A stretch of DNA of 32,870 bases from Bacteroidota bacterium (GCA_021794075.1 JAJYRM010000042.1:1-32870); one strand, 5' to 3'; numbered from the stretch's first letter, positions 24,892-32,863 are shown. The notes: generated by a model not told the origin, from the letters alone. A program made the numbers and translations.

Positions 24892-25623
24892 TTACTTACT
24901 GTCGAAGTTTCTCGAATTCAATATCGCAATGATGCTGGCGGTTGCTTCATCGATCATATAAGTGAAACCGTCTACTTTATTAACAAAGAAGTTGTACGCA
25001 ACGATTCCCGTGATAGCCGCTATCAAACCGCCCGCGGTATTGATAAGAGCTTCCGAGATACCGATTGACAGCTGGATGGCGTCCGGAGCGCCGGCGTGGG
25101 CCAGAGCCTGGAACGCGCGGATCATTCCAATAACCGTTCCCAGCAGACCGACCATAGTGGCAATCGAAGAAATCGTGGAAAGGACGATGAGGTTCTTCTC
25201 TAGAAGCGGCGTCTCGAGCATCGTAGCCTCTTCGATAGCGCGCTGAACTTCCGACATATACTTCTCAGCTTGTACATGGCTGTCTTTGAGAACTTCCTGA
25301 TATCTCTCCAGGCCGTTGCGGATAACGTTAGCCATAGAGCCTCTCTGCCTGTTGCAGACATCGATCGCGGCCTTGATATCGCCGTTATTGAGGTTGTCTT
25401 CAACGTCTTTGAGGAACTTTGTGAGGGATCCTTTTCCCTGCGCCTTACGGAGTGAGAAGATGCGCTCGAACACGTATGTGAAAACCATCAACGAGAGCAT
25501 GATAAGGAGAATGACAAGCGGTCCGCCCTTGGTGATGAAACCGGGAAGGAAATAGGAGTAGACCACGTAAGCAATAGCAAACGCGACGATGATGAGAACC
25601 GTCGCAAACAGGCCTTGTTTCAT
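24892..25623 (-). CDS. exbB: ExbB/TolQ/MotA-family proton channel
   Basis: This 243-residue inner-membrane protein has an N-terminal helix (about 5-28), a second near 38-52, a cytoplasmic region with KYMSEVQRAIEEATMLETPL, and the conserved membrane pair STISSIATMVGLLGTVIGMI and EALINTAGGLIAAITGIVAY. These are the ExbB/TolQ hallmark helices (GLLGTVxGM and TxxGLxxAI), which line the proton path with ExbD's aspartate. Two hydrophobic segments before the cytoplasmic region give the four-helix layout seen in some Bacteroidota. A strong ribosome site (AAAGGAGG) lies ten bases before the ATG. It is third in the operon, after the receiver and STAS genes. Confidence 0.93.
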   Translation of the reverse strand: MKQGLFATVLIIVAFAIAYVVYSYFLPGFITKGGPLVILLIMLSLMVFTYVFERIFSLRKAQGKGSLTKFLKDVEDNLNNGDIKAAIDVCNRQRGSMANVIRNGLERYQEVLKDSHVQAEKYMSEVQRAIEEATMLETPLLEKNLIVLSTISSIATMVGLLGTVIGMIRAFQALAHAGAPDAIQLSIGISEALINTAGGLIAAITGIVAYNFFVNKVDGFTYMIDEATASIIAILNSRNFDSK

Positions 25624-25677
25624 TTCAGTAAAGCCTCCTTTTGAAGGATTTTGTTAATAATGTTGAGTTGAGCAAAA

Positions 25678-26034
25678 CTATTTTTTCTCTTTCGAGAAAC
25701 TCGCAACCGCGTCGATCTGCGTGTCGCGCACGTCGAACACCATCGTTAGCTTCGTTACGACGAAAATGTTCTTTATGTTCTTGTTGAGGTTCGCCAGTTT
25801 TACCTCACCGCCGTTCTTGGCGTAATGCGTATGCGCCCAGATCAAGACACCAATCGCGGTGCTGTTCAGATAAGTGGTCTTGCCAAGATCGACAACCAGC
25901 TTCTTGTTACCGTCGGCGGATAATTTACTGACTTCGGAACGGAGTTCATCCGTTTCCTCGCCACCGATCAACTCGCCTTTTGGCTCGATGACCGCAACCT
26001 CGCCGTCCGCAAGCTTCGATACCTTCAACGCCAT
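25678..26034 (-). CDS. STAS-domain protein (anti-sigma-factor-antagonist-like)
   Basis: The 118-residue protein is a single STAS domain: VAVIEPKGELIGGEETDELR, KKLVVDLGKTTYLNSTAIGV and a C-terminal half with GGEVKLANLNKNIKNIF. The segment after the LVVDL strand is the phosphorylation loop of SpoIIAA/RsbV-type regulators, usually D-S-S-G; here it is N-S-T-A with Ser58 in the usual site. In that family an anti-sigma kinase phosphorylates the serine, and the unmodified protein releases a sigma factor. No kinase or phosphatase is encoded nearby. It sits 12 bases after the receiver gene and 54 bases before exbB, with a GAGGAG ribosome site, so it is probably co-transcribed with the energiser genes. 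Confidence 0.85.
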   Translation of the reverse strand: MALKVSKLADGEVAVIEPKGELIGGEETDELRSEVSKLSADGNKKLVVDLGKTTYLNSTAIGVLIWAHTHYAKNGGEVKLANLNKNIKNIFVVTKLTMVFDVRDTQIDAVASFSKEKK

Positions 26035-26046
26035 TTTCTCCTCACT

Positions 26047-26418
26047 TTAGTTTAGAGTTTCCTTGATTGAATTCGAAATATCAGAAATGCTGAAAGGTTT
26101 TTCAATGAACGCCGAGACGAAGGCAGAAAGCGACTTGCTCTGCATTTCACGCTCGGAGATTCCGACTGCAATCATAGGGACGCCAGGTTTCACTTTAGCG
26201 GCTGCCTCAACGAAATTTCCCAGCACTTTTTCGGGCATTTCACCGTCAACAATCAAAAGATCCACGCGCGCCTTGATCAGACGTTCCAATGCCGCATCCA
26301 GATTGTACTCGCAATGAACCCGAAAACCGATTTGATTCAAGTATTGCTCAATCAGTCCGGCTACCCTCAGGTCACTCGCTGCTATCAGGATGCTCCTGGA
26401 TTCTTCAGGTGTACGCAC
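26047..26418 (-). CDS. Response-regulator receiver-domain protein, degenerate
   Basis: The 123-residue product is a lone receiver domain without an output domain. It has the phosphoacceptor region DLLIVDGEMPE (Asp58) and the conserved lysine in AFIEKPF (Lys107). The acidic pair normally near the N-terminus is reduced to one residue (AASDLR, Asp16), and the Thr/Ser switch position reads AVGIS. So phosphorylation may still occur but signalling is likely altered. The start is GTG and no ribosome site is clear. It is the first gene of the minus-strand operon, followed by the STAS gene after 12 bases; a receiver next to a STAS protein suggests one signalling module. Confidence 0.75.
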   Translation of the reverse strand: MRTPEESRSILIAASDLRVAGLIEQYLNQIGFRVHCEYNLDAALERLIKARVDLLIVDGEMPEKVLGNFVEAAAKVKPGVPMIAVGISEREMQSKSLSAFVSAFIEKPFSISDISNSIKETLN

Positions 26419-26737
26419 GCTTCAATATTGTCAATTTAGATGCCGAAGACGCTCAACTTCAAAAACATCGATCCAAACGCGCTTTGAAACCTTCCAGCAC
26501 TCGGGGGTATTCAGGAAGACGTGTGTCAGCATGCAAATTGCAAGGAACCAACGAAGATTGCAAGCCAATTTTTCCAATCTCAAATGTGTAAGCTCGAAAC
26601 AATCTTCCCTTCCGCCGAGTATTTCATTTACAATTTCCTCCTTTCCGGAAGTCGCGTCACAACGAAGCCCCACATTGCTTGACTTCCGCTGAACGCAGAC
26701 TTAGATTAATGATAGTCAACAGGGAGGAGACGAGGAG
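26419..26737. other. Divergent promoter region between the receiver operon and the baeRF gene
   Basis: This 319-base gap separates two divergent transcription units and contains no gene. It is AT-richer than its surroundings. A sigma-70-like promoter for the plus-strand gene is listed separately. I could not identify a convincing -35/-10 pair for the minus-strand operon. Confidence 0.5.
26679..26707 (+). promoter_or_regulatory. Probable sigma-70-like promoter of the baeRF gene
   Basis: TTGACT at 26679-26684 and TAGATT at 26702-26707 are separated by 17 bases. The start codon of the baeRF gene lies 31 bases past the -10 box and has a strong ribosome site (GGGAGGAGACGAGGAG) in between, giving a short leader. 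Confidence 0.5.
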
Positions 26738-27922
26738 ATGATCACCCATCAGGAAATAAACCTATTACTAAACTATACGGCGCGTGAGGGACTCGCAATC
26801 TCGTTCTATCTCAATACTGACGGCAGCGAACGCAACAGGAATATCTGGAATATAGAAGCGAAGGACATCATCAAGAAGGCGCGTAAAGATCTCGAGGCCA
26901 TGAACGTAAGCCGGAGATATTACGAAACTGCCGAGAATAGTCTCAGGAAAATTCAGAATTTCGTCAACACAGAGAATTTCGCCCCGCATTACAAGTCTAT
27001 CGCGATATTCGCCAACGCGGTTGAAAACTTCTACCAGGTCTACCACTTGCCGGTTGCGCTGAAATCCAGCCTGACTCTCGACACAAATTTCTATCTCAGA
27101 CCGCTGCTCGCCATGCTTGAAGAACATTATCGCATAGGCGTTGTTCTCGTCGATTCGAGACGCGCGAGACTCTTCGAAGCATATATGAATGAAATAGTCG
27201 AACACAACGATTTCGCCACAAAGACCAAACCACAGAGGAAGCCGCTCATGGAAACCTTCATGAAGCGGGAGAAGAATCTGATGCAGCGGAGGGAAGAAGA
27301 GACGCGCTACCACCTCTCCTCGACGGCGGAAGCGCTCAGGACCCACTCCGCGCGCCGGCATTTTGATAAACTCGTTATCGGAGCCCGCAAGCCTATCGGC
27401 GATCACCTCGCGAGGCTTTTGCACCGCACTCTCCAGTCTAATATCATCGCGGTGACTGAGATGGAGATAACCGAGAAGGAAAAGGACGTCCTCGCGAAAG
27501 TAATCCAGGCCGAAAGGAACTTCGAGGTTGAAGAGGAGCGCAAGCTCCTCAGGAAGATTTGCACTGAAATTGAAAAAGAAGGCTATGGCGTAAAAGGGAT
27601 CACGAGGGTCCTTGAAGCCGCTCAGGAGTATAACCTGCAAACCCTCGCCGTTGCCGAAGACTACTCCGTTCAGGGAATGGTATGTCCGGAATGCGGGATG
27701 CCCCACATAGACCGGCAGGTATGCGTCTGCTGCGGCAGACAGCTTGTCGAAGTTTCGGATGTGATTTACGACCTCGTCGAGGAGGCCGCGAGGCAAGGCG
27801 CTACCGTTCGTCACGTCAGGGGTGAAAGTCTAATGCCATCGCTTGAAAATGTGGCGGCAATTATTAAATTCAAACGAGGTGAACTGGTCCGTGTCGAGGA
27901 GGCTAGCGAGGACGAATTCTGA
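26738..27922 (+). CDS. Bacterial eRF1-like protein (baeRF family) with zinc ribbon
   Basis: The 394-residue protein resembles bacterial relatives of archaeal/eukaryotic release factor 1. Residues about 1-125 form a helix-rich N-domain, 130-240 an eRF1-domain-2-like part (YRIGVVLVDSRRARLFEAYM, then a charged helix and FDKLVIGARKP), and 245-390 a pelota/eRF1-domain-3-like part (VLAKVIQAERNFEVEEERKL, VKGITRVLEAAQEYNLQTLA). A zinc ribbon is inserted in domain 3: Cys316 and Cys319 (CPECG) with Cys329 and Cys332 (CVCCG), as in archaeal aRF1. The GGQ motif for peptidyl-tRNA hydrolysis is absent, so a ribosome-rescue or stress-related role is more likely than termination. That role is inferred from published work on the family. 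Strong ribosome site; divergent from the receiver-STAS-Exb operon. Confidence 0.75.
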   Translation: MITHQEINLLLNYTAREGLAISFYLNTDGSERNRNIWNIEAKDIIKKARKDLEAMNVSRRYYETAENSLRKIQNFVNTENFAPHYKSIAIFANAVENFYQVYHLPVALKSSLTLDTNFYLRPLLAMLEEHYRIGVVLVDSRRARLFEAYMNEIVEHNDFATKTKPQRKPLMETFMKREKNLMQRREEETRYHLSSTAEALRTHSARRHFDKLVIGARKPIGDHLARLLHRTLQSNIIAVTEMEITEKEKDVLAKVIQAERNFEVEEERKLLRKICTEIEKEGYGVKGITRVLEAAQEYNLQTLAVAEDYSVQGMVCPECGMPHIDRQVCVCCGRQLVEVSDVIYDLVEEAARQGATVRHVRGESLMPSLENVAAIIKFKRGELVRVEEASEDEF

Positions 27923-28037
27923 AAATCTGTTTTGCCTGCGGTTCAACACCTTTTAACTCAAACTTCTTTTGCAAGCGTAGCTCGATAAGTCAAGGTAAAA
28001 TGCTGTACCATATCGAGAGGGCAGCGTACAATCTCTT

Positions 28038-28043
28038 TATAAT
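28038..28043 (+). promoter_or_regulatory. Possible -10 element upstream of galK
   Basis: A perfect TATAAT lies about 100 bases before the galK start. No good -35 box is found at the usual distance (28015-28020 reads GAGAGG), so this is a partial promoter match. Confidence 0.3.
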
Positions 28044-28141
28044 GTCGGAATATATTGTATATTGAGAAAAATGATATTGAGGGATTAAGTAAATGACCGG
28101 GGTTTTCCCGGGGATTTCATAAATCGAGAGTAGTAATAAAG

Positions 28142-29380
28142 TTGCGCAATCAAATCAGACAAAAGAACAGATTCACGAAGTATCCAAGTGAGAGGGTCGT
28201 GCCTGAAGCTACTTCGGAACAGGACATAAGAAAAGAGCTCGTCAAATTGTACCGGGAGGAATTCGGCAAGTCTCCCGATATAGTGACGAGCGCTCCTGGA
28301 AGGATAAACCTGATCGGCGAACACACCGATTACAATGGAGGATTTGTTCTTCCCATCGCGATCGACCGCAGGACCTACACCGCCGCGGGGCGAAGGGGGG
28401 GAGAACTCTTCATCGCGTACTCCAAGGAACTCAGCAAGAAGACTTCATTCGAAATTCAACCTGGCAAGTTCGAGCACTCAAACTTTTGGGTCAATTATAT
28501 CAAAGGCGCATGTTCGCTTTTGAGCGACATAAAGCCCGTCAAAGGGGTGAATTTTGCCATCGGTAGCACCGTACCGAGAGGGAGCGGGTTAAGCTCCTCG
28601 GCAGCATACGTGGTCTCCATCATAGAAGCGGTATCGAGACTCCACGATATACGACTGAAAGACATTGATGTGCCGATCCTCGCCCAGCGAATCGAGAACG
28701 AATTCGTGGGAGTACAATCGGGCATCATGGATCCATTCGTCGCGAAATTCGCGCGTGAGAACAACGCGCTCCTCGTTGACGCCCGTTCACTCGAATTCAA
28801 GCACGTCCCGATCTCCGACAGATGCTCATTCCTCGTCTGCGTTACAGGCGTGAAGCGAGCCCTCGCGACAACAGAGTACAACAAACGCCGCCAACAATGC
28901 CAGATCGCGGTGATCGGATTGGCCGAGAAACTCAACCGCGAGATCACATCCTTGAGGGATGTCTGCATCGAAGAGCTGAAGGAACTTAAGGACGACTTTG
29001 ACCCGACACTTTACGCGCGTTCCATTCATGTAGTTACGGAAAACCAGCGAGCGCTTCAGACTTTTTCCGCGCTGGAAAACGACGACCTCGAAATGGTTGG
29101 AAAGCTAATGCTCGAATCCCACCTCAGCCTCCGCTCTAACTTCGAAGTCAGCTCGCCCGAGCTCGACGCTTTCGTTGAGATCGCGGAACAATGCGAGGGA
29201 GTATATGGCGCGAGGATGACCGGGGCAGGATTTGGCGGAAGCGCAATCTGTCTGGTTGACGCGGACCGTGAAGAGGCGCTCGCCGTCGAAATTGCCGAAA
29301 AGTACAAACAGCGCGGCTTCGAGGGAGGTTACGTCTTCATCGCGAGGACAGGCAGCGGCTCTAAAGTCGAATACGCGTAA
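28142..29380 (+). CDS. galK: Galactokinase
   Basis: GalK phosphorylates galactose with ATP, the entry step of the Leloir pathway. The protein (up to 412 residues) is a GHMP kinase with the galactose-binding motif PGRINLIGEHTDYNGGFVLP (about 52-71), the ATP-binding PRGSGLSSSAAYVVS, the VGVQSGIMDPF segment that contains the catalytic aspartate, and the C-terminal GARMTGAGFGGSAICLV. The longest start is TTG at 28142; a GTG at 28199 (residue 20), next to a GAGAGG sequence, is an alternative, and the family homology begins only around residue 28. No galT, galE or galM is adjacent, so it may be fed by other loci. It precedes msrB convergently. Confidence 0.93.
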   Translation: MRNQIRQKNRFTKYPSERVVPEATSEQDIRKELVKLYREEFGKSPDIVTSAPGRINLIGEHTDYNGGFVLPIAIDRRTYTAAGRRGGELFIAYSKELSKKTSFEIQPGKFEHSNFWVNYIKGACSLLSDIKPVKGVNFAIGSTVPRGSGLSSSAAYVVSIIEAVSRLHDIRLKDIDVPILAQRIENEFVGVQSGIMDPFVAKFARENNALLVDARSLEFKHVPISDRCSFLVCVTGVKRALATTEYNKRRQQCQIAVIGLAEKLNREITSLRDVCIEELKELKDDFDPTLYARSIHVVTENQRALQTFSALENDDLEMVGKLMLESHLSLRSNFEVSSPELDAFVEIAEQCEGVYGARMTGAGFGGSAICLVDADREEALAVEIAEKYKQRGFEGGYVFIARTGSGSKVEYA

Positions 29381-29519
29381 GAACTTCGGCTCTCAAGAAA
29401 AAAGATACTCTCCTTAAATTCCCGAGAACAATAAGGCTATCCGCTTGCTGACGTATCCAAGCTTCTTGGCCTGAAGAGATGCGGACACGCGCGGTCGAGA
29501 ATTCAGACGGCGACTTCGG

Positions 29520-29918
29520 CTATTTCCTCTCGTCAAACTTCAAGGCGGCAGAATTTATACAATATCTGAGTCCGGTTGGTTTCGGTCCATCATCGAAAAG
29601 GTGTCCGAGGTGAGCCCCGCACTTGCCGCACTTAACTTCGGTCCTGACCATCCCGAAAGAAGCATCCCTATCCTCTTCAATTTTCGAACCATCGACAGGG
29701 GTAAAGAAGCTTGGCCAGCCCGACCCCGATTCGTACTTTGTCTCGGAATCGAAGAGCTCGCTCCCGCAGCAAACGCAGCGGTATATTCCATCCCCATGGA
29801 AGTCCCAGTATTTTCCGGTGAACGCGCGCTCAGTCCCTTTTTCCCTCGTGACGTGGTACTCTTCCGGCGTCAATTCCTTTTTCCAATCGGCATCTTCTTT
29901 CTTTATCTTCTCTTCCAT
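29520..29918 (-). CDS. msrB: Peptide-methionine (R)-S-oxide reductase MsrB
   Basis: MsrB repairs oxidised methionine (R-sulfoxide form) in proteins. The 132-residue protein has the full signature: zinc cysteines Cys48/Cys51 (CVCCGSELF) and Cys97/Cys100 ([12 protein letters not shown]), [11 protein letters not shown], and the catalytic Cys120 in [11 protein letters not shown]. No signal peptide, so cytoplasmic. I use the ATG at 29918, preceded by a strong ribosome site (GGAGG); the frame extends 15 codons upstream but those residues are not part of the family. It lies 130 bases downstream of the mannanase gene on the same strand and could share its transcript; there is no MsrA fusion. Confidence 0.95.
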   Translation of the reverse strand: MEEKIKKEDADWKKELTPEEYHVTREKGTERAFTGKYWDFHGDGIYRCVCCGSELFDSETKYESGSGWPSFFTPVDGSKIEEDRDASFGMVRTEVKCGKCGAHLGHLFDDGPKPTGLRYCINSAALKFDERK

Positions 29919-30048
29919 ATATCCTCCGCGCTTTCTAAATATCAAACACAAACATGCGGACATCGGTTCTCATTCGCGTGAAGGTGAACGCCACTTCATC
30001 GCTCCCTTCCGCGCAGGTAGCGGTCATGACTGCGAAAGCGGTGGCGGG

Positions 30049-31416
30049 CTAACTTCCCTGCCTTGACGATTCCGCGATCGCTTCTCTCTTCACAAGTTTC
30101 TCACTCTTATCCAGCCCGGTCATCTCGGCGGCACTTTGCTTCAATACCGCGATGGTGGATGTATCCGTGTTGTAAACTGAATTCAAACCCTGCGGCTCCT
30201 GCGGCGGATCTCCCATGTACGGATCCCCGGGTCGCCACACATGGTCCGCGTGTTGGGGACGCCCTTCGCCTCCCCAAGCCCAGAAATTGGATCCGACAAT
30301 CGGCGCGCCCGCGGCCGCACTGTCATAGACTGCACCGAGAATAGTCTTGAAGTATCTGTCTCGTGCCGTAGTCGGCGTGCCGGGATCGTAAGCCTCATTA
30401 TCACGCGGAAGCCCGAACTCCTCCATGACGATAGGCTTGTTCAGCTCGCGCGACAGATGAATCTGCAGGCCGATGTAATTGAGCGCTTTATAAACCGTGG
30501 AATCGTATGTCCCTGAAATATCCTTGGCGTTAAACCATCCCCAGTTTTTCGGCCAGAGATGGAATGTGAGGTAATTTATGTACTTCGTCCTGAAGCCTTT
30601 CAAGAAATAAGTGCTGTCCTGCAGAGTCCCTATGGTCCCCTCGCTTCCGGTTGTGACCAGATGGTTGGGGTCGAGGATGTGAATATAATGTGCCGTTGAA
30701 TCTATCCAGTGATACCATCTATCAATGTGGTCGGCATTTATACCGGGGCGCGGCTCGTTTGCCAGTTCCCAAGCCATGATAGTGGGATCGTCGCGGTAGT
30801 AGAATCCGTCGTATTTGTTCTTCCTGTTAAGGAGATCATAGACGTAGTTGTAAAAGAGAGTCTCCGCCTTTTTGTTTCCATAGAAAGAGGCCGCGTAATT
30901 CATGAACGCGGGGTATCCAGAAACGCTCGGTCTGACCCCTCCCCCGCCATTCGCCCAATCATTGTACTGCGCCATCCCGCCCGACCACTGCCAGTAATTC
31001 GTCAGGAAAATGACGGCGTGCATTCCACGCTTGTGCATTTCACTAAGTAAGTAGTCGAGGCCGTCGAGGAGCTGCTCGTTAAAGACGCCCGGTTTTGTCT
31101 GTATTGCCGGCTTGAGTGAATTAGTCAGATAAGATAAGTTTGACCCGCCCAGTATTCTGAGGTTTGTGACGCCCATGGACTTCAGCCTGTCGAGCTCCTT
31201 TCTCAGCCTCGCCCTGTCGCCTCCTGGCCCTTTGGATCCGAGATAGCACCCGTACCATAAATTTGTGCCTGTGAAATAATACGGCCTCCCTTTGTATTCC
31301 AACTGGGTGCCGTTCGCTTTTATATATTGAGGTCGCTGCCAGAAAAGTAGCGTCGAGCAGGAGCTGAGGAGTAAGGATAACACGAGGAACTGGGCAAGGA
31401 GGAAAATCTTCCGCAT
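30049..31416 (-). CDS. Glycoside hydrolase family 5 (beta-mannanase-like) lipoprotein
   Basis: The 455-residue protein has a lipoprotein signal ending at Cys20 (LSSC), so it is attached to a membrane, probably at the surface or in the periplasm. The rest is a GH5 TIM barrel resembling endo-1,4-beta-mannanases: YFTGTNLWYGCYLG, TNLRILGG, VIFLTNYWQWSGGMAQY, the acid/base Glu221 in AWELANEPRP, FHLWPKNWGW and the nucleophile Glu333 in VMEEFGLPRD. All expected catalytic residues are present. Substrate is inferred (mannan or glucomannan); other GH5 activities remain possible. The ribosome site before the ATG is weak. Its neighbour across the upstream gap is a divergent outer-membrane-like protein. 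Confidence 0.85.
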   Translation of the reverse strand: MRKIFLLAQFLVLSLLLSSCSTLLFWQRPQYIKANGTQLEYKGRPYYFTGTNLWYGCYLGSKGPGGDRARLRKELDRLKSMGVTNLRILGGSNLSYLTNSLKPAIQTKPGVFNEQLLDGLDYLLSEMHKRGMHAVIFLTNYWQWSGGMAQYNDWANGGGGVRPSVSGYPAFMNYAASFYGNKKAETLFYNYVYDLLNRKNKYDGFYYRDDPTIMAWELANEPRPGINADHIDRWYHWIDSTAHYIHILDPNHLVTTGSEGTIGTLQDSTYFLKGFRTKYINYLTFHLWPKNWGWFNAKDISGTYDSTVYKALNYIGLQIHLSRELNKPIVMEEFGLPRDNEAYDPGTPTTARDRYFKTILGAVYDSAAAGAPIVGSNFWAWGGEGRPQHADHVWRPGDPYMGDPPQEPQGLNSVYNTDTSTIAVLKQSAAEMTGLDKSEKLVKREAIAESSRQGS

Positions 31417-31737
31417 GGGTTATTCTTTCGATGAAATTTATAAATGCGCCGGAATGCGGCGAGCGACATCGTGACACGCCTCTGTGGTACACGTGCCTGA
31501 CACTTCAGCGCCGATCCGATTTGCAACACTAATGCCCGGCAAGATTTTACCGGGTGATTGAAGACTAATGAATTTAAATCAGGGCGGGATGCGAAACAAA
31601 AAAGCTTCACATAGCCGAAGACTAGTTGCTCACCTGGAGAGGATATTCATCGTCGAGGTTAGTCGCGATTGAGCGATGCTAAAGTTTTGTATCGATAAGA
31701 TGGAACTTTAGTTCACATATTGGGTTTAGTAGTGGAT
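31417..31737. other. Divergent intergenic region, no gene
   Basis: This 321-base gap lies between the divergent mannanase and barrel-protein genes. It contains no supported ORF. A short hairpin (CCCGG...CCGGG, about 31534-31553) is present. A weak promoter-like pair, TTGAGC at 31669-31674 and TCGATA at 31692-31697, spaced 17, could serve the plus-strand gene. Confidence 0.4.
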
Positions 31738-32271
31738 ATGACAATCCCATCTAAAGTACCTTTGGCCGGATCGATAGTGGTCCTCCTGGCAGCCCTTCTG
31801 CTCGGAAACAGTAAATTGCAAGCTCAGCCTTTTCACCAGAGAGTAGTAAGCGTTGGCGGCGTCTTCGGAGATCCATCTGGCGTAACGATGCGAATACCGT
31901 TCGGGATCTCGCGGGCATTCGATATCGGTTTCGGGCCGGATTATTTCGGCTCACCGAGACTTCAGGTGGACTACATCTGGGAGTTCCACGCCTTCAAATC
32001 AAATTTGTTCACCGAATACTGGGGGCCCGGACTCGCTATAGCCTTCGCGAAGGGGATTAACGCGTTCTATACAAATGAGCCGAGGAAGGAAAGCTTTGGT
32101 GCGAGCGAGGACAATTCATTCCAGGTAGGAGGGCGCGCGATCTTCGGCGTGAGCATAACGCCGAAAGCATTCCCGTTCGAGTTCTTCGTTGAAACGGGTC
32201 CGCTCCTTCCAGTGAGCCGGGTATTCGACCTCGACTTCGACGGCGCCATAGGGGTTCGGTATAAGCTGTGA
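31738..32271 (+). CDS. Exported outer-membrane-barrel-like protein of unknown function
   Basis: The 177-residue protein starts with a signal peptide (about residues 1-30, SIVVLLAALLLGNSKLQAQ). The rest is alternating polar/hydrophobic strands with glycines and aromatics (DIGFGPDYFGSPRLQVDYIW, LFTEYWGPGLAIAFAKG, FQVGGRAIFGVSITPKAFPF and FEFFVETGPLLPV) and ends GAIGVRYKL, all suggestive of an 8-stranded outer-membrane barrel. I do not recognise a specific family. The ATG at 31738 gives a better signal peptide than the longer TTG start at 31720. It stands alone. Confidence 0.6.
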   Translation: MTIPSKVPLAGSIVVLLAALLLGNSKLQAQPFHQRVVSVGGVFGDPSGVTMRIPFGISRAFDIGFGPDYFGSPRLQVDYIWEFHAFKSNLFTEYWGPGLAIAFAKGINAFYTNEPRKESFGASEDNSFQVGGRAIFGVSITPKAFPFEFFVETGPLLPVSRVFDLDFDGAIGVRYKL

Positions 32272-32492
32272 ATGCTTAATTGCGGACTTTAATTCCGCTG
32301 CGCGGGAAATATCCCACGGATTGGGATTAACTTATGACAAACCCGTTCCGATCAATCTTCTCGACGATTCGTCGCCGGAGATCGGCACGAACATTCTTTG
32401 CCACTCCTGCTGGAGTGAAACGCGCTTCACGGGGCCCTAAGGGAGATATGCTGAGAAAACAAAAGCGACTGACACTCGGAGAAGAGACAACT

Positions 32493-32532
32493 CTCCGTGG
32501 AACTCTGTGATACTCCGTGTGCCTCTGTGAAA
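32493..32532 (+). repeat. Four tandem 10-base CTCYGTG units
   Basis: CTCCGTGGAA, CTCTGTGATA, CTCCGTGTGC and CTCTGTGAAA follow each other without gaps, alternating CCG and CTG. The same motif occurs in reverse orientation at 487-650 near the other end of the window. Confidence 0.85.
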
Positions 32533-32696
32533 TGTTAAGGAAAGTTCAAGACTGTAGGAAAATGTGGTCGCCGATGAAAAGCACTAATGCCACAGCACCT
32601 CGGAAATCACCTCGATTTTTATGTAAGCTGATTGATCCACCCGCGGAAGTGCAAAGAACTCTGAAAGCATGAAATCCCCGTCAAAACCCCGAGAGC

Positions 32697-32730
32697 GTTC
32701 TTTCTTTTCTCTTGATAGAAAAGAAAGAAC
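32697..32730. repeat. Perfect 14-bp inverted repeat (purine/pyrimidine hairpin)
   Basis: GTTCTTTCTTTTCT (32697-32710) and AGAAAAGAAAGAAC (32717-32730) pair perfectly around a six-base CTTGAT loop. One arm is all pyrimidine apart from the first G. No gene ends nearby (the closest stop is at 32271), so it is more likely a dispersed palindromic repeat than a terminator. Confidence 0.8.
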
Positions 32731-32765
32731 CAAATAAAAGATCAAGACTGACGGAAAAAATGTCT

Positions 32766-32863
32766 GGACATTTCCGCGTGTCGCTAAAACAAATCATATC
32801 CGGTGGACTGTGATGGACTTCAGGAATCCCAGATTTGTTTTCGACGCGACACTTGAAATGTCC
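32766..32863. repeat. Large imperfect inverted repeat, about 98 bp
   Basis: Three blocks on the left pair in order with three on the right: GGACATTTC (32766-32774) with GAAATGTCC (32855-32863), GTGTCGC (32778-32784) with GCGACAC (32846-32852), and AAAACAAATC (32786-32795) with GATTTGTTTT (32832-32841). That gives 26 base pairs around a 36-base loop. It could be a small palindromic repeat or MITE-like element; no terminal duplication was identified. Confidence 0.7.

Noticed and set aside
26768-27814. 348-codon open frame antisense to the baeRF gene
   Set aside because: The plus-strand protein has a ribosome site, a zinc ribbon and domain structure; the antisense frame has none.
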